NCBI GenBank assembly: GCA_963924555.1
Contig: OZ004591.1
Coordinates: 682,001 to 746,000 of the forward strand
Direction: 5' to 3'
Source: Crambe crambe
Lineage: Eukaryota; Porifera; Demospongiae; Poecilosclerida; Crambeidae
DNA: 64,000 nucleotides
This document shows, in pieces, positions 54,123-64,000 of this stretch (position 1 is the stretch's first letter; each line of letters begins with the position of its first letter). Below the pieces are notes generated by a model. That model ran no database searches. It was not told the origin of the DNA and saw only the letters and a program-made list of their open reading frames with translations. The translations under genes and the position numbers were made by a program.

Positions 54123-55390
54123 TCAGTCAAAGATGTTTACATCAGCACCATCAACAGCAAAGTCTTCGTCTACTGGCTTCTTTGTTTTCTTTTTCTTGAC
54201 TGTTTTTTTCTTAGTTGCACCATCTGCAGCAGAAATGGATATTTTTTTTACAGTACAAACATTTAAAAAGTGAACTCCAAAAGAGGCCCTTATTTTCCTT
54301 ACCTTCTCCATCAACTGTGTCTTCACTCCCTTTGGCAGCACTAGCAGTGGTGGTCTTCTTCTTCTTCTTCTTAGTGACCTTCTTGGGTACTGCTGCTGGC
54401 ACATCGGCAAACACGTCATCCGTGTTCCCAAAGAGGTCCTCGTCTGGTCGACTTTTGTTTTTTTTGGTCTTCTTGACCTTTTTCTTTTCGGGTTCTTCTT
54501 TGGGTGTGTCTGTTGTTGTGATGTCCGAGGAAGGAGCTGCTCCTGCGCTCTCCACCTAAGGTGGAGGGAAGTGAGGGAGGGAGAGAAGAGGAGGAAAAGG
54601 GACATGAGGGGGAAGGAGGGAAGAAGGACATAAGGGAGGGGGAGAGAGGTGAATGGAACACAAGAAAGAGGAAGACAGAGAATAAGAGGTTTTCAAGCAA
54701 AGAATTGAATGGACTTACCTGTTGAGCACCTGTCCCACCACCACTACCACCACCTTTGACCTTTGCCCCCTTCTTGGAAGGCGAGGAAAATAAATTGTCC
54801 AGTTTCTTGTTTGCATGTTGACTGTCTTCCTTGGAAGAAGCGAAAATGTCATCAGTACCTGTGGCAGCTTGCCTCGTAGGGAGGGAAGCGAATATATCTT
54901 CCGGAGGACTATTAAACACATCTGAACTAGGTGTGGGTTGTGATTGTGACTTGGGTCCTGTTGGTATGGGAACAGAATCGCTTGAAAATAAGTCATTGTC
55001 CACTTTATTTGGTTTAGATTTGACAGGTTTCGGAGCGAAAAGGTCATCAAGATCATCACTCTCTTGCTTGGACCCAGTTTTACTTGTTTCAACTTTAGTG
55101 GAACCAAATAGGTCGTCATCTATGGTGACTTTGACTTTCTTAGCAGCTGAACTGCCAAAAATACCGGTCTCTTTCTTTATCTCGTTCTCCAACTTGTTCA
55201 TCAAGTTTGGTTCTGAAGCGGTTGGATTGGAATCGGAACTGGTCAGTCGGAGAGATGAAGAGAGAGAGTCTATTCTAGTGGCATCAGAATCAGACTGAGT
55301 TGAAGAGCCACTTTCTCGTAATTTTTGCCTGGAGGGTGGTCTCTTGTTTCCGGGACGTCTGGCACGATTCTGAAAAATTGGAAATACCAT
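54123..55390 (-). CDS. WASHC2/FAM21 C-terminal-like protein
   Basis: WASHC2 (FAM21) is the retromer- and capping-protein-binding tail subunit of the WASH complex on endosomes. Three exons fit: 54718-55390, 54302-54556 and 54123-54224, giving about 343 residues. The start region has RARRPGNKRPPSRQKLRES, like the basic segment that opens the FAM21 C-terminal part. Then come repeated acidic LFa-type motifs (DDDLFGS, DDLDDLFAP, DNDLFSSD, EDIFASL, DDIFASS, DNLFSSP, DEDLFGNTDDVFAD), Lys-rich spacers and a short end VNIFD. The large FAM21 N-terminal domain is not found upstream: the peroxidase stop is only 190 bp away. Either the ATG at 55390 starts a short protein, or upstream exons join at the TTTTTCAG acceptor at about 55376. 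Family assignment rests on motif style and is tentative. Confidence 0.55.
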
Positions 55391-55577
55391 TGATAAAGTG
55401 TAATACCATTGGTGAGGTCATAAGGGAAGGTCAGGTGATATGGTAAAGTACAGTCATAACGTAAGGTCGTAGGTAAGGTCACATGTACTTGTTCAATCAA
55501 CTAATTAATCATTAAAACAAACATTTTCTTTGTAAAGACACACACAAAAATCATTGATTTAAAAGCATAACAATCTC

Positions 55578-58505
55578 TTAGTTCAATTCCTTGAGAGCTT
55601 CTTCTAACTCATTGAATAAAGCTTCTGTTTTTACTTCCTCCATTTTGTCCTTGCCTTGAATGTGCAAGCTGCCTGTATTAGTATTGGAGGCATCGACTGT
55701 CTCAAGTTTAATGTTTGGATTCTTTGAATTCAGCACGTTCATTATCTGCTTGGGTAAGTTCATCTTGGTGAAATCAACGTATGAATTGCGTGCATCTTCT
55801 TTCTTTTTGGCCTTATCCAGCAATGCTTCTAACTGCGCTTCTTCAGAACTTGATGTCGATTCATTCCTAGTGAACTCAAATGTTAACCCTGCATCAGTTG
55901 ATCGCCGGCAAGTGTTCTGATTCAAAAACAAGCCCCTCCCTCTAACCCGGAAGGCAGACAATGGAAACCTGGCACGGTACACACTAGGCATTTTAGGGTC
56001 GGCAATGCTAGGTGGGAGGAGCCTGTTGGGAACCATACGAGTGCGGGGGAGGAGCCGATCTGAGGTAAAGACCATGACTTCAGTGGGAATGGTCCTCGTG
56101 GGACACTGGAGCTCGACACAAGAGAACTGGTCCCTACTGCTGGGAGGCACCATTCGGCTAACGAACTGGAACTGTGGACTTGTGGATCGGCTGAAGAAGG
56201 AGAGCTGAGCTTTGAAGTTACGAGCCTTCGTTCTCACACGAATGTAGCACACCCTCTCTCTGAATAGATTGAGATCGACGCGACCCAATCGAGAACAGGC
56301 AACACGAGTCTGGTTGGACAAGAAGGCATCTGGTTGTATGAAGTCGATTCCATCAGAGTTATCACAAATGACACGAGAAATGGAGTCTCTTGCGATGGAG
56401 CGTCTTTGCTGAGGGGTGAAGACTCCGGGATTGAGCCAGAAGAAACGATCCCCTTCACGCACGGCCTTAAAGGTCAGCCCGAAAATGCATGAAAAGGTGG
56501 CACCCAAAAGATTCTCTGGTAACCTCTGCTCTGCAAGTCCGGCGATCCATAAGTCTAGTGTCCCCAAGGAACCATAGAGCTTCAAGAATCGAACAAGAGT
56601 CAAATCATTCTCAAAATTGGATGTAATTCCGAATTCCCGGAGGCAGAAGTTCCTGTACTCGAGGTAAGAGGCAAGCCCATGATCCCGTCCTCTCTGGAGA
56701 TTGAGTGAGGCCAGATCCAAGCCCGGGGAAAGGGGAGTCTTAAAGAGTTGTGTCGTCAGAACGCTGTTCAAGAATTCGTCCATTCTCCGAGAGTTGGTGG
56801 ATACCCACCCACGCATAATTGGATCGGTGCCAAGACCCTTTTTGAATTGATTGGGAGCGAAGAATGCATCAACAAGATTCAATGGCCCGATGGGGAGAGG
56901 CTGATAATTCTCATCGAGACGGTCAAAGAAAGGCCGAACTAAACTGTGGCCGTATCTATAAGCAGCAGTGGCAAAGGAGTTAGGTACACTTGGATCAACG
57001 AGGGGATCGTATCCTCGGTATCGACCAATAAAAGTATTGAATGCCTTGGGACCCAAGACCTTTGGGAGATAATCCACAAAAGTGATCTTTTGAATCAGAG
57101 CCCCTACTATCTTTCTGCACACTTGGTACAATTTCTCGTCGTTCCAGAATGGGTTTATCTCAGCCAGTTCACGAGCGCAGCGGTTGTGTTCCCGGAACCA
57201 CAGGGTGTGCATGATGGTGAGGGAAAACTGCTCATTGCAGCGAACTTCTCCACACAGAAAGCAATCCATTCGGTTGGGACACTGCACGAGCCTTTTTTTA
57301 TCAACGGGAAGAGCAGGCTTCTTGCCGGGAAAACGGATTCCTTCTAGCAAGAGGCCACCTTTTAAAGCTCTGATTGCTAGAGACTGCTGAAGCCTAGATC
57401 CATATATCATGGAGCCATCTATAAACGACGTAATATCGTTCAGCTGCTCTTCAGGGTTGAAGGTGAGAGGCTGCTCGGTCTCGAAAAACGGAATGGATCT
57501 TCTGAAAGGAAGGCAAGTGCCGTTGTTCAGTGTTCCGATTCCAAAAGTTCGGTCCAGATCCGCAACAGGAATGGGCTGACAAATCTTGGTGAATTTGCAA
57601 TCCTCACACTCTTCTTCCAATTCAGGTCCGAGGTCTAAGTCGTGGTCCAGAAATTGCCCCCATTGCATGAGAAGATGTGTAAAAGGGATCTCATCCTGGG
57701 TGACATTCATGATCACAGTCTCGCTGATGAGTCTAGGACTCGGATTCGGAGGGAGGAAGGGACTGAAGGACGGAAACTTCTTCTGTGCTTGCAGATTTCC
57801 TCGGAGAGAATTGATGCCATCTTCATAAAAAGGAGGCACAAGACGTTTGAAAGCAGTTCCCGATGCTCCGAACAAGGGCTTCTTGAGGTTATTACAAGTC
57901 CCGTCGATGGTTCGAAAGATGTTCACAGTCGGGAAATTGCAGTTGGGAATTCTTTTGATCTGCCGACCTCCAGCTTCTTGCCACGCGTGGGCTATTTCTT
58001 GTGAAGTCAGCAGAGAGCCAGGTTTGTGGAAAAGCATTTCGGCAAGAGACTCTGCCTTGGCCTCAGTGCCTTGAGTTTTTGCAACTTTCGCACGCTTCAA
58101 TTTGTACATCTTTCTCTCAGCTCTGTGGATTATCTCCTTGTATTTGAGTCGGGCCAGTCCCTGTCTCTTCGCATCCTCGGATGCCTTCTTGAAGAACTTG
58201 GCAAGAAGCTGACTTGAAGTGTACTTGCCTTCCTTCTCATTTTGTGTCCGGACTCGATTCCTCTTTGCTTCCTCTATTGCCTTAAAGGCTGCCTTAGTCT
58301 CCTTCACAGCTTGTTCCATTATTTCCTTCCTTTCTGCAAACGACAACAAAAAGAAAGACACAAATCGATGCAAATCTTTAGTGAAATCTTTACAATACAA
58401 TAGCTCACCTTCTGCTGTGGCATATTCTTGGTCCTTTATGAAACTATTCGCAGAAACTGCAGCAAGTGCAGACAGAGCCAGCAGGAAGCAAGCTGAAAGC
58501 TCCAT
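55578..58505 (-). CDS. Secreted animal haem peroxidase, copy 1
   Basis: Animal (peroxinectin/myeloperoxidase-type) haem peroxidase, using hydrogen peroxide outside the cell or in vesicles. Two exons, 58409-58505 and 55578-58333, give about 950 residues. The 75-base intron between them has GTGAGC and TTTGCAG ends but no stop in frame. Signal peptide MELSACFLLALSALAAVSAN. A Lys/Ala-rich helical pro-region covers residues about 33-165. The catalytic domain has the distal His in WGQFLDHDLDLGPE (about residue 264), the catalytic Arg in REHNRCAREL (about 414) and the proximal His in AAYRYGHSLVRP (about 496). DLASLNLQRGRDHGL is the family signature. The C-terminal extension beyond the catalytic domain is about 300 residues, ending in a predicted helix (NELEEALKELN). 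Tandem paralogue downstream in the window; upstream gene and this one share orientation. Confidence 0.93.
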   Translation of the reverse strand: MELSACFLLALSALAAVSANSFIKDQEYATAEGELLYCKDFTKDLHRFVSFFLLSFAERKEIMEQAVKETKAAFKAIEEAKRNRVRTQNEKEGKYTSSQLLAKFFKKASEDAKRQGLARLKYKEIIHRAERKMYKLKRAKVAKTQGTEAKAESLAEMLFHKPGSLLTSQEIAHAWQEAGGRQIKRIPNCNFPTVNIFRTIDGTCNNLKKPLFGASGTAFKRLVPPFYEDGINSLRGNLQAQKKFPSFSPFLPPNPSPRLISETVIMNVTQDEIPFTHLLMQWGQFLDHDLDLGPELEEECEDCKFTKICQPIPVADLDRTFGIGTLNNGTCLPFRRSIPFFETEQPLTFNPEEQLNDITSFIDGSMIYGSRLQQSLAIRALKGGLLLEGIRFPGKKPALPVDKKRLVQCPNRMDCFLCGEVRCNEQFSLTIMHTLWFREHNRCARELAEINPFWNDEKLYQVCRKIVGALIQKITFVDYLPKVLGPKAFNTFIGRYRGYDPLVDPSVPNSFATAAYRYGHSLVRPFFDRLDENYQPLPIGPLNLVDAFFAPNQFKKGLGTDPIMRGWVSTNSRRMDEFLNSVLTTQLFKTPLSPGLDLASLNLQRGRDHGLASYLEYRNFCLREFGITSNFENDLTLVRFLKLYGSLGTLDLWIAGLAEQRLPENLLGATFSCIFGLTFKAVREGDRFFWLNPGVFTPQQRRSIARDSISRVICDNSDGIDFIQPDAFLSNQTRVACSRLGRVDLNLFRERVCYIRVRTKARNFKAQLSFFSRSTSPQFQFVSRMVPPSSRDQFSCVELQCPTRTIPTEVMVFTSDRLLPRTRMVPNRLLPPSIADPKMPSVYRARFPLSAFRVRGRGLFLNQNTCRRSTDAGLTFEFTRNESTSSSEEAQLEALLDKAKKKEDARNSYVDFTKMNLPKQIMNVLNSKNPNIKLETVDASNTNTGSLHIQGKDKMEEVKTEALFNELEEALKELN

Positions 58506-59064
58506 AAGTTAAGAATGAACTTGAAGAGCAACTAGAAAACTTTGGAAAACTCTATCAGCTAAAGACAGAAATAGCTGTTATATAAAGAGCTGGCTGAAAG
58601 ACCTAGAAGTGCTCGTTAGAAAGGCAATATGATCTATTGTTATAAGAAAGTGTGAGTGCCCAATGCCCCAATAAGGACCAGGCAAAGTTTTGTTTGGAAA
58701 ACACCCATCATTAGTGAGATAGCCAAGTAAAGCGTATGTATCAGTACTCACACATTCCACCAATTAGGAAAAGTTACCACAAATAAAATAAACAAGTCTC
58801 TTTGCTTTAGCTTTAGTGAAGAAGTGAAGGTTCTTTTAACAACAACTACTATTGGCTAGTCAGCTTCTACACACAAATAGCTTTACATTGCTGCATCAAC
58901 TATAGATAACTGGTGGGAGCTGAATGGTGCATATTTGGATTTAGGGGTGTAGGTTTCCTACATCTCCCCTCTTTAATATAACAGGGAGTACCATCTGTGA
59001 CCACTATAAAAAGAGGAAGACAAGATCATCACTATGGATACAAACAACAACAACCACTAAAATA

Positions 59065-59132
<68 letters not shown>

Positions 59133-59282
59133 GATGAAGCTCTAATTTTTGGTACAGTTGTCTTCTCTTAACAATACTACTCCATTTAAATCTAAAAAAG
59201 TCACTTTAAAATAAAAGGGGAAACAACAAACAAACAAACAAACAAAAATATTTAAAAACAGTCCTTCATGGAAGACAAGGAG
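58506..59282. other. Spacer between the two peroxidases
   Basis: Holds a (TAA)n microsatellite at about 59065-59129 and a (CAAA)n run at about 59226-59247. A possible TATA box (TATAAAGAG on the minus-strand side, near 58578) precedes copy 1. No gene. Confidence 0.6.
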
Positions 59283-62200
59283 TTAGGACTTGAGGGTCTC
59301 CAACGCTTCCTCAAGCTCCTTCATCAGTGCTTCATCAGAGACAGTCTTCACTTTCTCTTCTTTGGCTACCCCAGCCTGCTCATTGGAGACAGGATCATGC
59401 TGCTTGCCACCACCCTTCTTGATAATCTCCAGGACTTTATCTGGTAACATGCCATCGCTGGAAGCTGCAGCAGCAGTCTGGCTTGTTCTGCCAGACAATT
59501 CAAAAGTCATAGCTGTTCCTAGAGAACCCTCACAAGCACTCCGAGATGTAAACAAACCAGCATCAGCAACGAACTGAGCTCTGGTCCAATCACCAGTGTA
59601 CACTCCACTCTCATCAGGAAGACCGTTGGGGGTTAAGAGCTTGTTATAAGTTACTTTAGCTGAAGCTGCAGCAGAACTGGTGTACACGACAACAGTCGAG
59701 GCTCGAGTCGGGGTAGGGCATTGGATTTCCTGACATTGGAACAGGGTAGTGGTGCTGGGAGGGAAAGAAATGCTGCTAAATGCAAAACGTAAACCACCTG
59801 TCGGTCGGAATAAGGTCCCCACGGTTGTATCAAGTTGGCGTGGTGCCATACCCACTCGGAAGAAGCAGGGTTCTTCTCTGAAAAGGGAAAGGTCTGTTCG
59901 GGGGACGTTCAGACAGGATATACGGGTTTGGTTGCTCAGGAAAGCATCAGGTTGAACTCGTCCAAGGTTATCGAGGTTGTCACAGAGCACTCGAGAGAGT
60001 GAGTCTTGCTTTATGGACCTGAGCTGGGCTGGTGTGAAGATGCCAGGACGCTCATAAAAGAAAGCATCTCCATCTCTCACAGCTGCAAAGGTCAAGCCAA
60101 ATATGCAGGCGAAGGTGGGTCCCAAGAGGGAGTCAGTAAGCCTCTGCTCTGCCAAACCTCCTATCCAAAGGTCGACTGTGTCCAGAGATCCATAAATATT
60201 CAAGAAACGGACTTTTGTTAGTGTATTCTCGAAGAGGGATTGGACAGGCCCAAATATCTTTTCACAAAATCTCCTCCAGACAAGATACGGGGGAAGGCCA
60301 TGGTCACGACCCCTCTGCATGTTGAGAGAGGCAAGATCGAAACCAGCAGATTTTTCAGTTTGGAAGAGTTGAGTGGTAAGGACCATGTTCATAAATTCAT
60401 CCATCCTCAGAGCATTTGTGTTGATCAGACCTCTAACGATGGGGTCTGTCCCTTGACTCGCAGTGAACTGAGGAGGGTTGAAAAAAGCTTCTCTCAAGTT
60501 AAGAGGCCCAAGAGTACTGATAGGTCGGAAATTCTCATTCAAACGATCAAAGACAGGTCGAATAAGACTGTGCCCATACCTGTAAGCGGCTGTAGCGAAG
60601 GCATTTGGGACACCAGGGTCCACCTTTGGATTATATCCTCTAAAATCACCGACAAATTTCCGATAGTTCTCCACGCCAAACACCTTTGGAAGATAGTCAG
60701 CGTACGTTATCTTTTGTATGAGAGCTCCAACGATAAGTCGGCATTCTTGGTACAGTCTCTCGTCGTCCCACTGGGGGTTGATCCTTGCCAACTCACGGGC
60801 ACAACGGTTGTGTTCCCTCACCCAAATTGTATGCATAATCGACAGAGAAATCTGCTCGTTGCAACGAAAATCCCCACAAAGGAAGCAATCCGTTCGGTCA
60901 GGGCAAGCCGTGAATTCTGCAGTTTTGGGATCAATTACTGGAAGTGAGGGCTGATTGGCTGGGATGTTGGCACCAACACGTAATAGGCCGCCTCTCTTTT
61001 CTCTCAGAATTTCTGCGAGTTCGTCATCGGAACCATACACCATCGAACCATCAATGAATGATGTAATATCGTTCAGCTGCTCACGGGGGGAAAATGAGAG
61101 TGGTTTATCTGTGGGGCAACTTGGAAGGGACCTGCGAAATGCAAGACAGTCTCCGTTGTTTTGTGTCCCGAGACCGAATGCAGGATCATCTGATGAAATA
61201 CGTATAGGCCGGCAGATATCTGTGAAAATACAACTCTTGCATTCTTCCTCCAGCTCGGGGGAGAGATCTAGATCGTGATCGAGAAACTGGCCCCATTGCA
61301 TGAGTATATGAGTAAAAGGCATCTCTTCTTCTGTTCGATTTTCTATGACTTCGATACTGACTATCCGAGGACTTGGATTAGGTGGGGCAAAAGGAGTCAC
61401 AGGCAAGTTAGTTCGGCTCTGGAGGTCTCCTCGAAGTGAGTGGACACCGTCCTCATATTGTCCTGGAATCAAACGACGGAAATTGGTCCTAGAAGCACCA
61501 AAGAGAGGTTTCTGCAGATTGTTACACGTGCCATCCAAGGTTCGGAACTGTAGGACTGTGGGGAACGTACAGTTGGGTGCCATACGTTCATCCTCACATC
61601 CACTCTCTTGCCACATGTGCACCAGTTCTTGCTGAGTCAGCATGGAGCCTGGTCTGTGGAATAGCTCTTTGGCGATAGCAGTTGCTTTCTCTTTCTTGGT
61701 CTGAGTGGAAGCCATTGATGCTCTCATCTTCTCTGATAACTTCCTCTCGGCTCTTTTCACCATGTCCTCATACTGCAGCTGGGCTGTGCCAATTTTTATG
61801 GCTTTTTTTGAGCCTCGTTTGAAGTGCTTGTACAGCTGTGATGTCGTGTATTTCTTCTTTCCTTCGTGTAAGGTCTGAGCGACCACTTTGTTATTGTCGA
61901 CTCTAGCAGCAGTGTGAGCATGAGCTTCTACTACAGCCTCAGCTATAATCTGCTGGCGATCTGTAAGGGGAAGAAATTTCATCACTAACATGTGCTACTA
62001 TAGCTAATACTCATGTAGAGTTACAGTAATTTCTCTATGATCATAGTATATCCTTGAAGGATCATAGTATACTAGTATTCTCATCATAGTATACTCAGTA
62101 ATTTCTCTATGATCATAGTATATCCTTGAAGGCTAATATTCTCATCATAGTATACTAGTATACTCACTAGTATACTCACCATGCAGTTGCAATCGTATTC

Positions 62201-62460
62201 TGCAGGATTTTTGTTTTAAAGGGCATACTCATACTGCAGAAGATTGCTCAAATTTTATATGGCTGCCACCCAATATCATTTAGACATTAACTAACATTGG
62301 CCCTACATGGCAGTAGAAAGTAATTGATACATTTCACTTCTAGGTATCTCTCACCTTCTGAAGAGATGATTGCTTCCTCTGTTGCCTCTGCAAGCTGGAG
62401 TCCCACCACCAGTGCAGTGCACACACTCAGTAAACACACGCATAAGCCGGAGCACTTCAT
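59283..62460 (-). CDS. Secreted animal haem peroxidase, copy 2
   Basis: Paralogue of copy 1 with the same two-exon plan and intron position: 62355-62460 and 59283-61960, about 927 residues. The intron is longer (394 bp). Signal peptide MKCSGLCVCLLSVCTALVVG. Helical Lys/Ala-rich pro-region, then WGQFLDHDLDLSPELEEECK (distal His), REHNRCARELARINP (Arg), AAYRYGHSLIRPVFDR (proximal His) and DLASLNMQRGRDHGL. The conserved Cys pairs CPDRTDCFLCGDFRCNEQ match copy 1. C-terminal helix MKELEEALETLKS, matching the end of copy 1, which suggests this short end has a role. Divergence is moderate across the protein, so the duplication is not very recent. Confidence 0.93.
62030..62180. repeat. Imperfect tandem duplication in the peroxidase 2 intron
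   Basis: GTAATTTCTCTATGATCATA followed by GTATATCCTTGAAGG occurs at about 62022 and again at about 62096, each followed by TATTCTCATCATAGTATACT. Non-coding, rich in the TATACTAGTATA palindrome. Confidence 0.8.
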
Positions 62461-63537
62461 TGTAGAGCTCCTCCAAATACTTTTAGTAAAAAAAAGTCGG
62501 AGATGTTGGTGAGATATTCTTCAAGCAAAAGTGATGAAGTGGATTTTGCTATGACTCTGGAATGATGTGATCCTTGTTTTTATATGCTCTCCCAAGCAAG
62601 AGCAATGCTCAACTCATCCACTTCCACCCCTTGAGAGTAAATTTTATTCCTGTTATCCAATTAGAGCTCCATTCTGTGCCAATGTTAGGACTGCTCATTC
62701 CCTTCATAACCGTATTTAGAGCTTCTTATCGACTTAATCTGCAAGGGCTTCTTATCAGATCAGATCTGTGCATGTGGATTTCATTTTGTCTACAATATTT
62801 ATTCAATTTTGGCTGAAGACTTGGCATGAGATATATGCACACTTGGTCACGTCCCTTGTCTCTCTCTCTACTCCTTCACAGCATCAGCAATAATCTTACT
62901 CCAGTTCTGCATGCTAGCTAATGTTTGCTTCTTTCAAGGTAGAAGTATAAGATACATCTAATATCAATATCAATGAAGTCATAACTTCACTTTCAATACC
63001 CTGAGAATGTAGGAAACATTTTTTTATTGTGCAAAATTTGCAGGGTGTGTGAGTTTTGGTGAATTGCATTTGTGTTGTGCCTTCCTTTTTTCTAAAGATT
63101 GGTACGTTTTCCCTCGAATATGTTAATTGACCTTGCACTTAAAACATTGGTCATTGCCACATAATGTTAGAGCTCCATGCTTTGCAAAAGAGGAAACATT
63201 AGATGCAGGAAGCATCTCTTCATGGTCTTTATCTCACATCATCAGGGTCAATATATGTGAAGCTGCATCTGATGAAAGGCTGTGAGTATTGGTGCAAACT
63301 GACTCCAACTATATACGCTCTAATGTGATAAAATTGTCCTCATACAATAAATGCCAATCCTCTTCAGTGGCAAGCATGTGCAGAATAGTGCAAATGAAGA
63401 CATCTTTGAAATGCTTCTTTGATTACAACCCACCCTCAGTCCAACCATATCAACAGCACAGTTATAATTATATACACAATGAAATTATCCTTCCTTTGGG
63501 CTAGAGTCTCGATTTTGGTTTTATTTTACTAGTCATA
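62461..63537. other. Upstream region of peroxidase 2, no supported gene
   Basis: A minus-strand TATA-like element (TATAAAAAC, about 62578-62586) lies about 120 bp upstream of the peroxidase 2 start and may be its core promoter. The rest shows only short open frames without family motifs. Confidence 0.5.
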
Positions 63538-64000
63538 ATATCGCATTATGCTACCACTAGATACTGAGCAAACACTGAGCATGCATATATCGCATTATGT
63601 AACCACTAAGTATACTGAGCAAACACTGAGCATATATCGCATTATGCAATCACTAAGTACACTGAGCATATAATTATTATCGCATTATGCAATCACTAAG
63701 TATACTGAACAAACACTGAGCATATATCGCATTATGCAACCACTAAGTATACTGAGCAAACACTGAGCATATATCGCATTATGTAACCACTAAGTATACT
63801 GAGCAAACACTGAGCATATATCACATTATGCAATCACTAAGTATACTGAGCAAACACTGAGCATATATCGCATTATGCAACCACTAAGTATACTGAGCAA
63901 ACACTGAGCATATATCGCATTATGCAACCACTAAGTATACTGAGCAAACACTGAGCATATATCGCATTATGCAACCACTAAGTATACTGAGCAAACACTG
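63538..64000. repeat. 47-bp satellite array running off the right edge
   Basis: About ten head-to-tail units of a 47-bp sequence (start CGCATTATGCAACCACTAAG, then TATACTGAGCAAACACTGAG, then CATATAT). The first units are shorter or more degenerate. The array continues to base 64000, so its full length is unknown. No conserved protein frame. Confidence 0.93.

Noticed and set aside
57642-58004. Several 80-235 codon plus-strand frames under the peroxidases (also 60240-60947, 60955-61278)
   Set aside because: Antisense shadows of long GC-richer coding exons; the peroxidase frame has all catalytic motifs.
63538-64000. Possible CRISPR-like array at the right edge
   Set aside because: Head-to-tail satellite without spacers.

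Overview
This is eukaryotic, metazoan DNA. Genes have many short introns with GT-AG borders, and several single-copy eukaryotic genes are recognisable from end to end: PDCD2, NHP2, a SID1/SIDT transporter, GPN1, the PP2A scaffold subunit A, SMG9, ubiquitin-eL40, the MYST acetyltransferase KAT7 and two animal haem peroxidases. Gene spacing is very tight, several pairs share bidirectional promoters of 100-300 bp, and lineage-specific surface receptors and GPCRs are tandemly expanded. A compact early-branching animal genome, most likely a demosponge, fits best; this assignment is an inference from gene content and compactness, not a proven identification.

Layout. 1-7.8 kb: PDCD2 (minus, runs off the left edge), NHP2 (plus) and an 18-exon SIDT gene (minus). 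8.0-33.8 kb: an accessory region built from repeated two-gene units. Each unit has a plus-strand KAR5/Brambleberry-like nuclear-fusion gene that converges, tail to tail, on a minus-strand single-pass receptor. The receptors have Ig-like and FN3-like ectodomain exons and a cytoplasmic tail with two tyrosine motifs. There are five receptor copies (called R1-R5 here) and four KAR5-like copies (A-D). Only KAR5 copy A looks whole; B, C and D are rearranged or truncated. R1 has a one-base length anomaly in its Ig exon; R2, R3, R4 and R5 look open in the exons I checked. LINE reverse-transcriptase fragments lie between head-to-head units, and an isolated death-fold exon and a perfect foldback element lie in the gaps. 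33.9-39.6 kb: a tandem array of one class-A GPCR type on the minus strand (one internally deleted remnant, one pseudogene, two open copies).

40.4-53.8 kb is ordinary housekeeping DNA: GPN1 (plus), the PP2A A subunit (minus), SMG9 (plus), ubiquitin-eL40 (minus) and KAT7 (plus). 54.1-55.4 kb holds a minus-strand gene resembling only the C-terminal part of WASHC2/FAM21. 55.6-62.5 kb holds two tandem secreted haem peroxidases (minus). The window ends in a 47-bp satellite that continues past the right edge.

The most interesting part is the receptor array. All five copies carry the same tail with a YEDI motif and a canonical-looking ITIM (IAYGQV), while the Ig exon varies in sequence and length. 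R4 has a different ectodomain and membrane segment joined to the same tail inside one exon. Sequence sharing among copies is mosaic: R1 and R5 are identical over a 3' exon while their Ig exons differ. This is the pattern expected of a diversifying recognition-receptor family, but no function is shown by sequence alone. No retrovirus-like, LTR or Polinton element was recognised.
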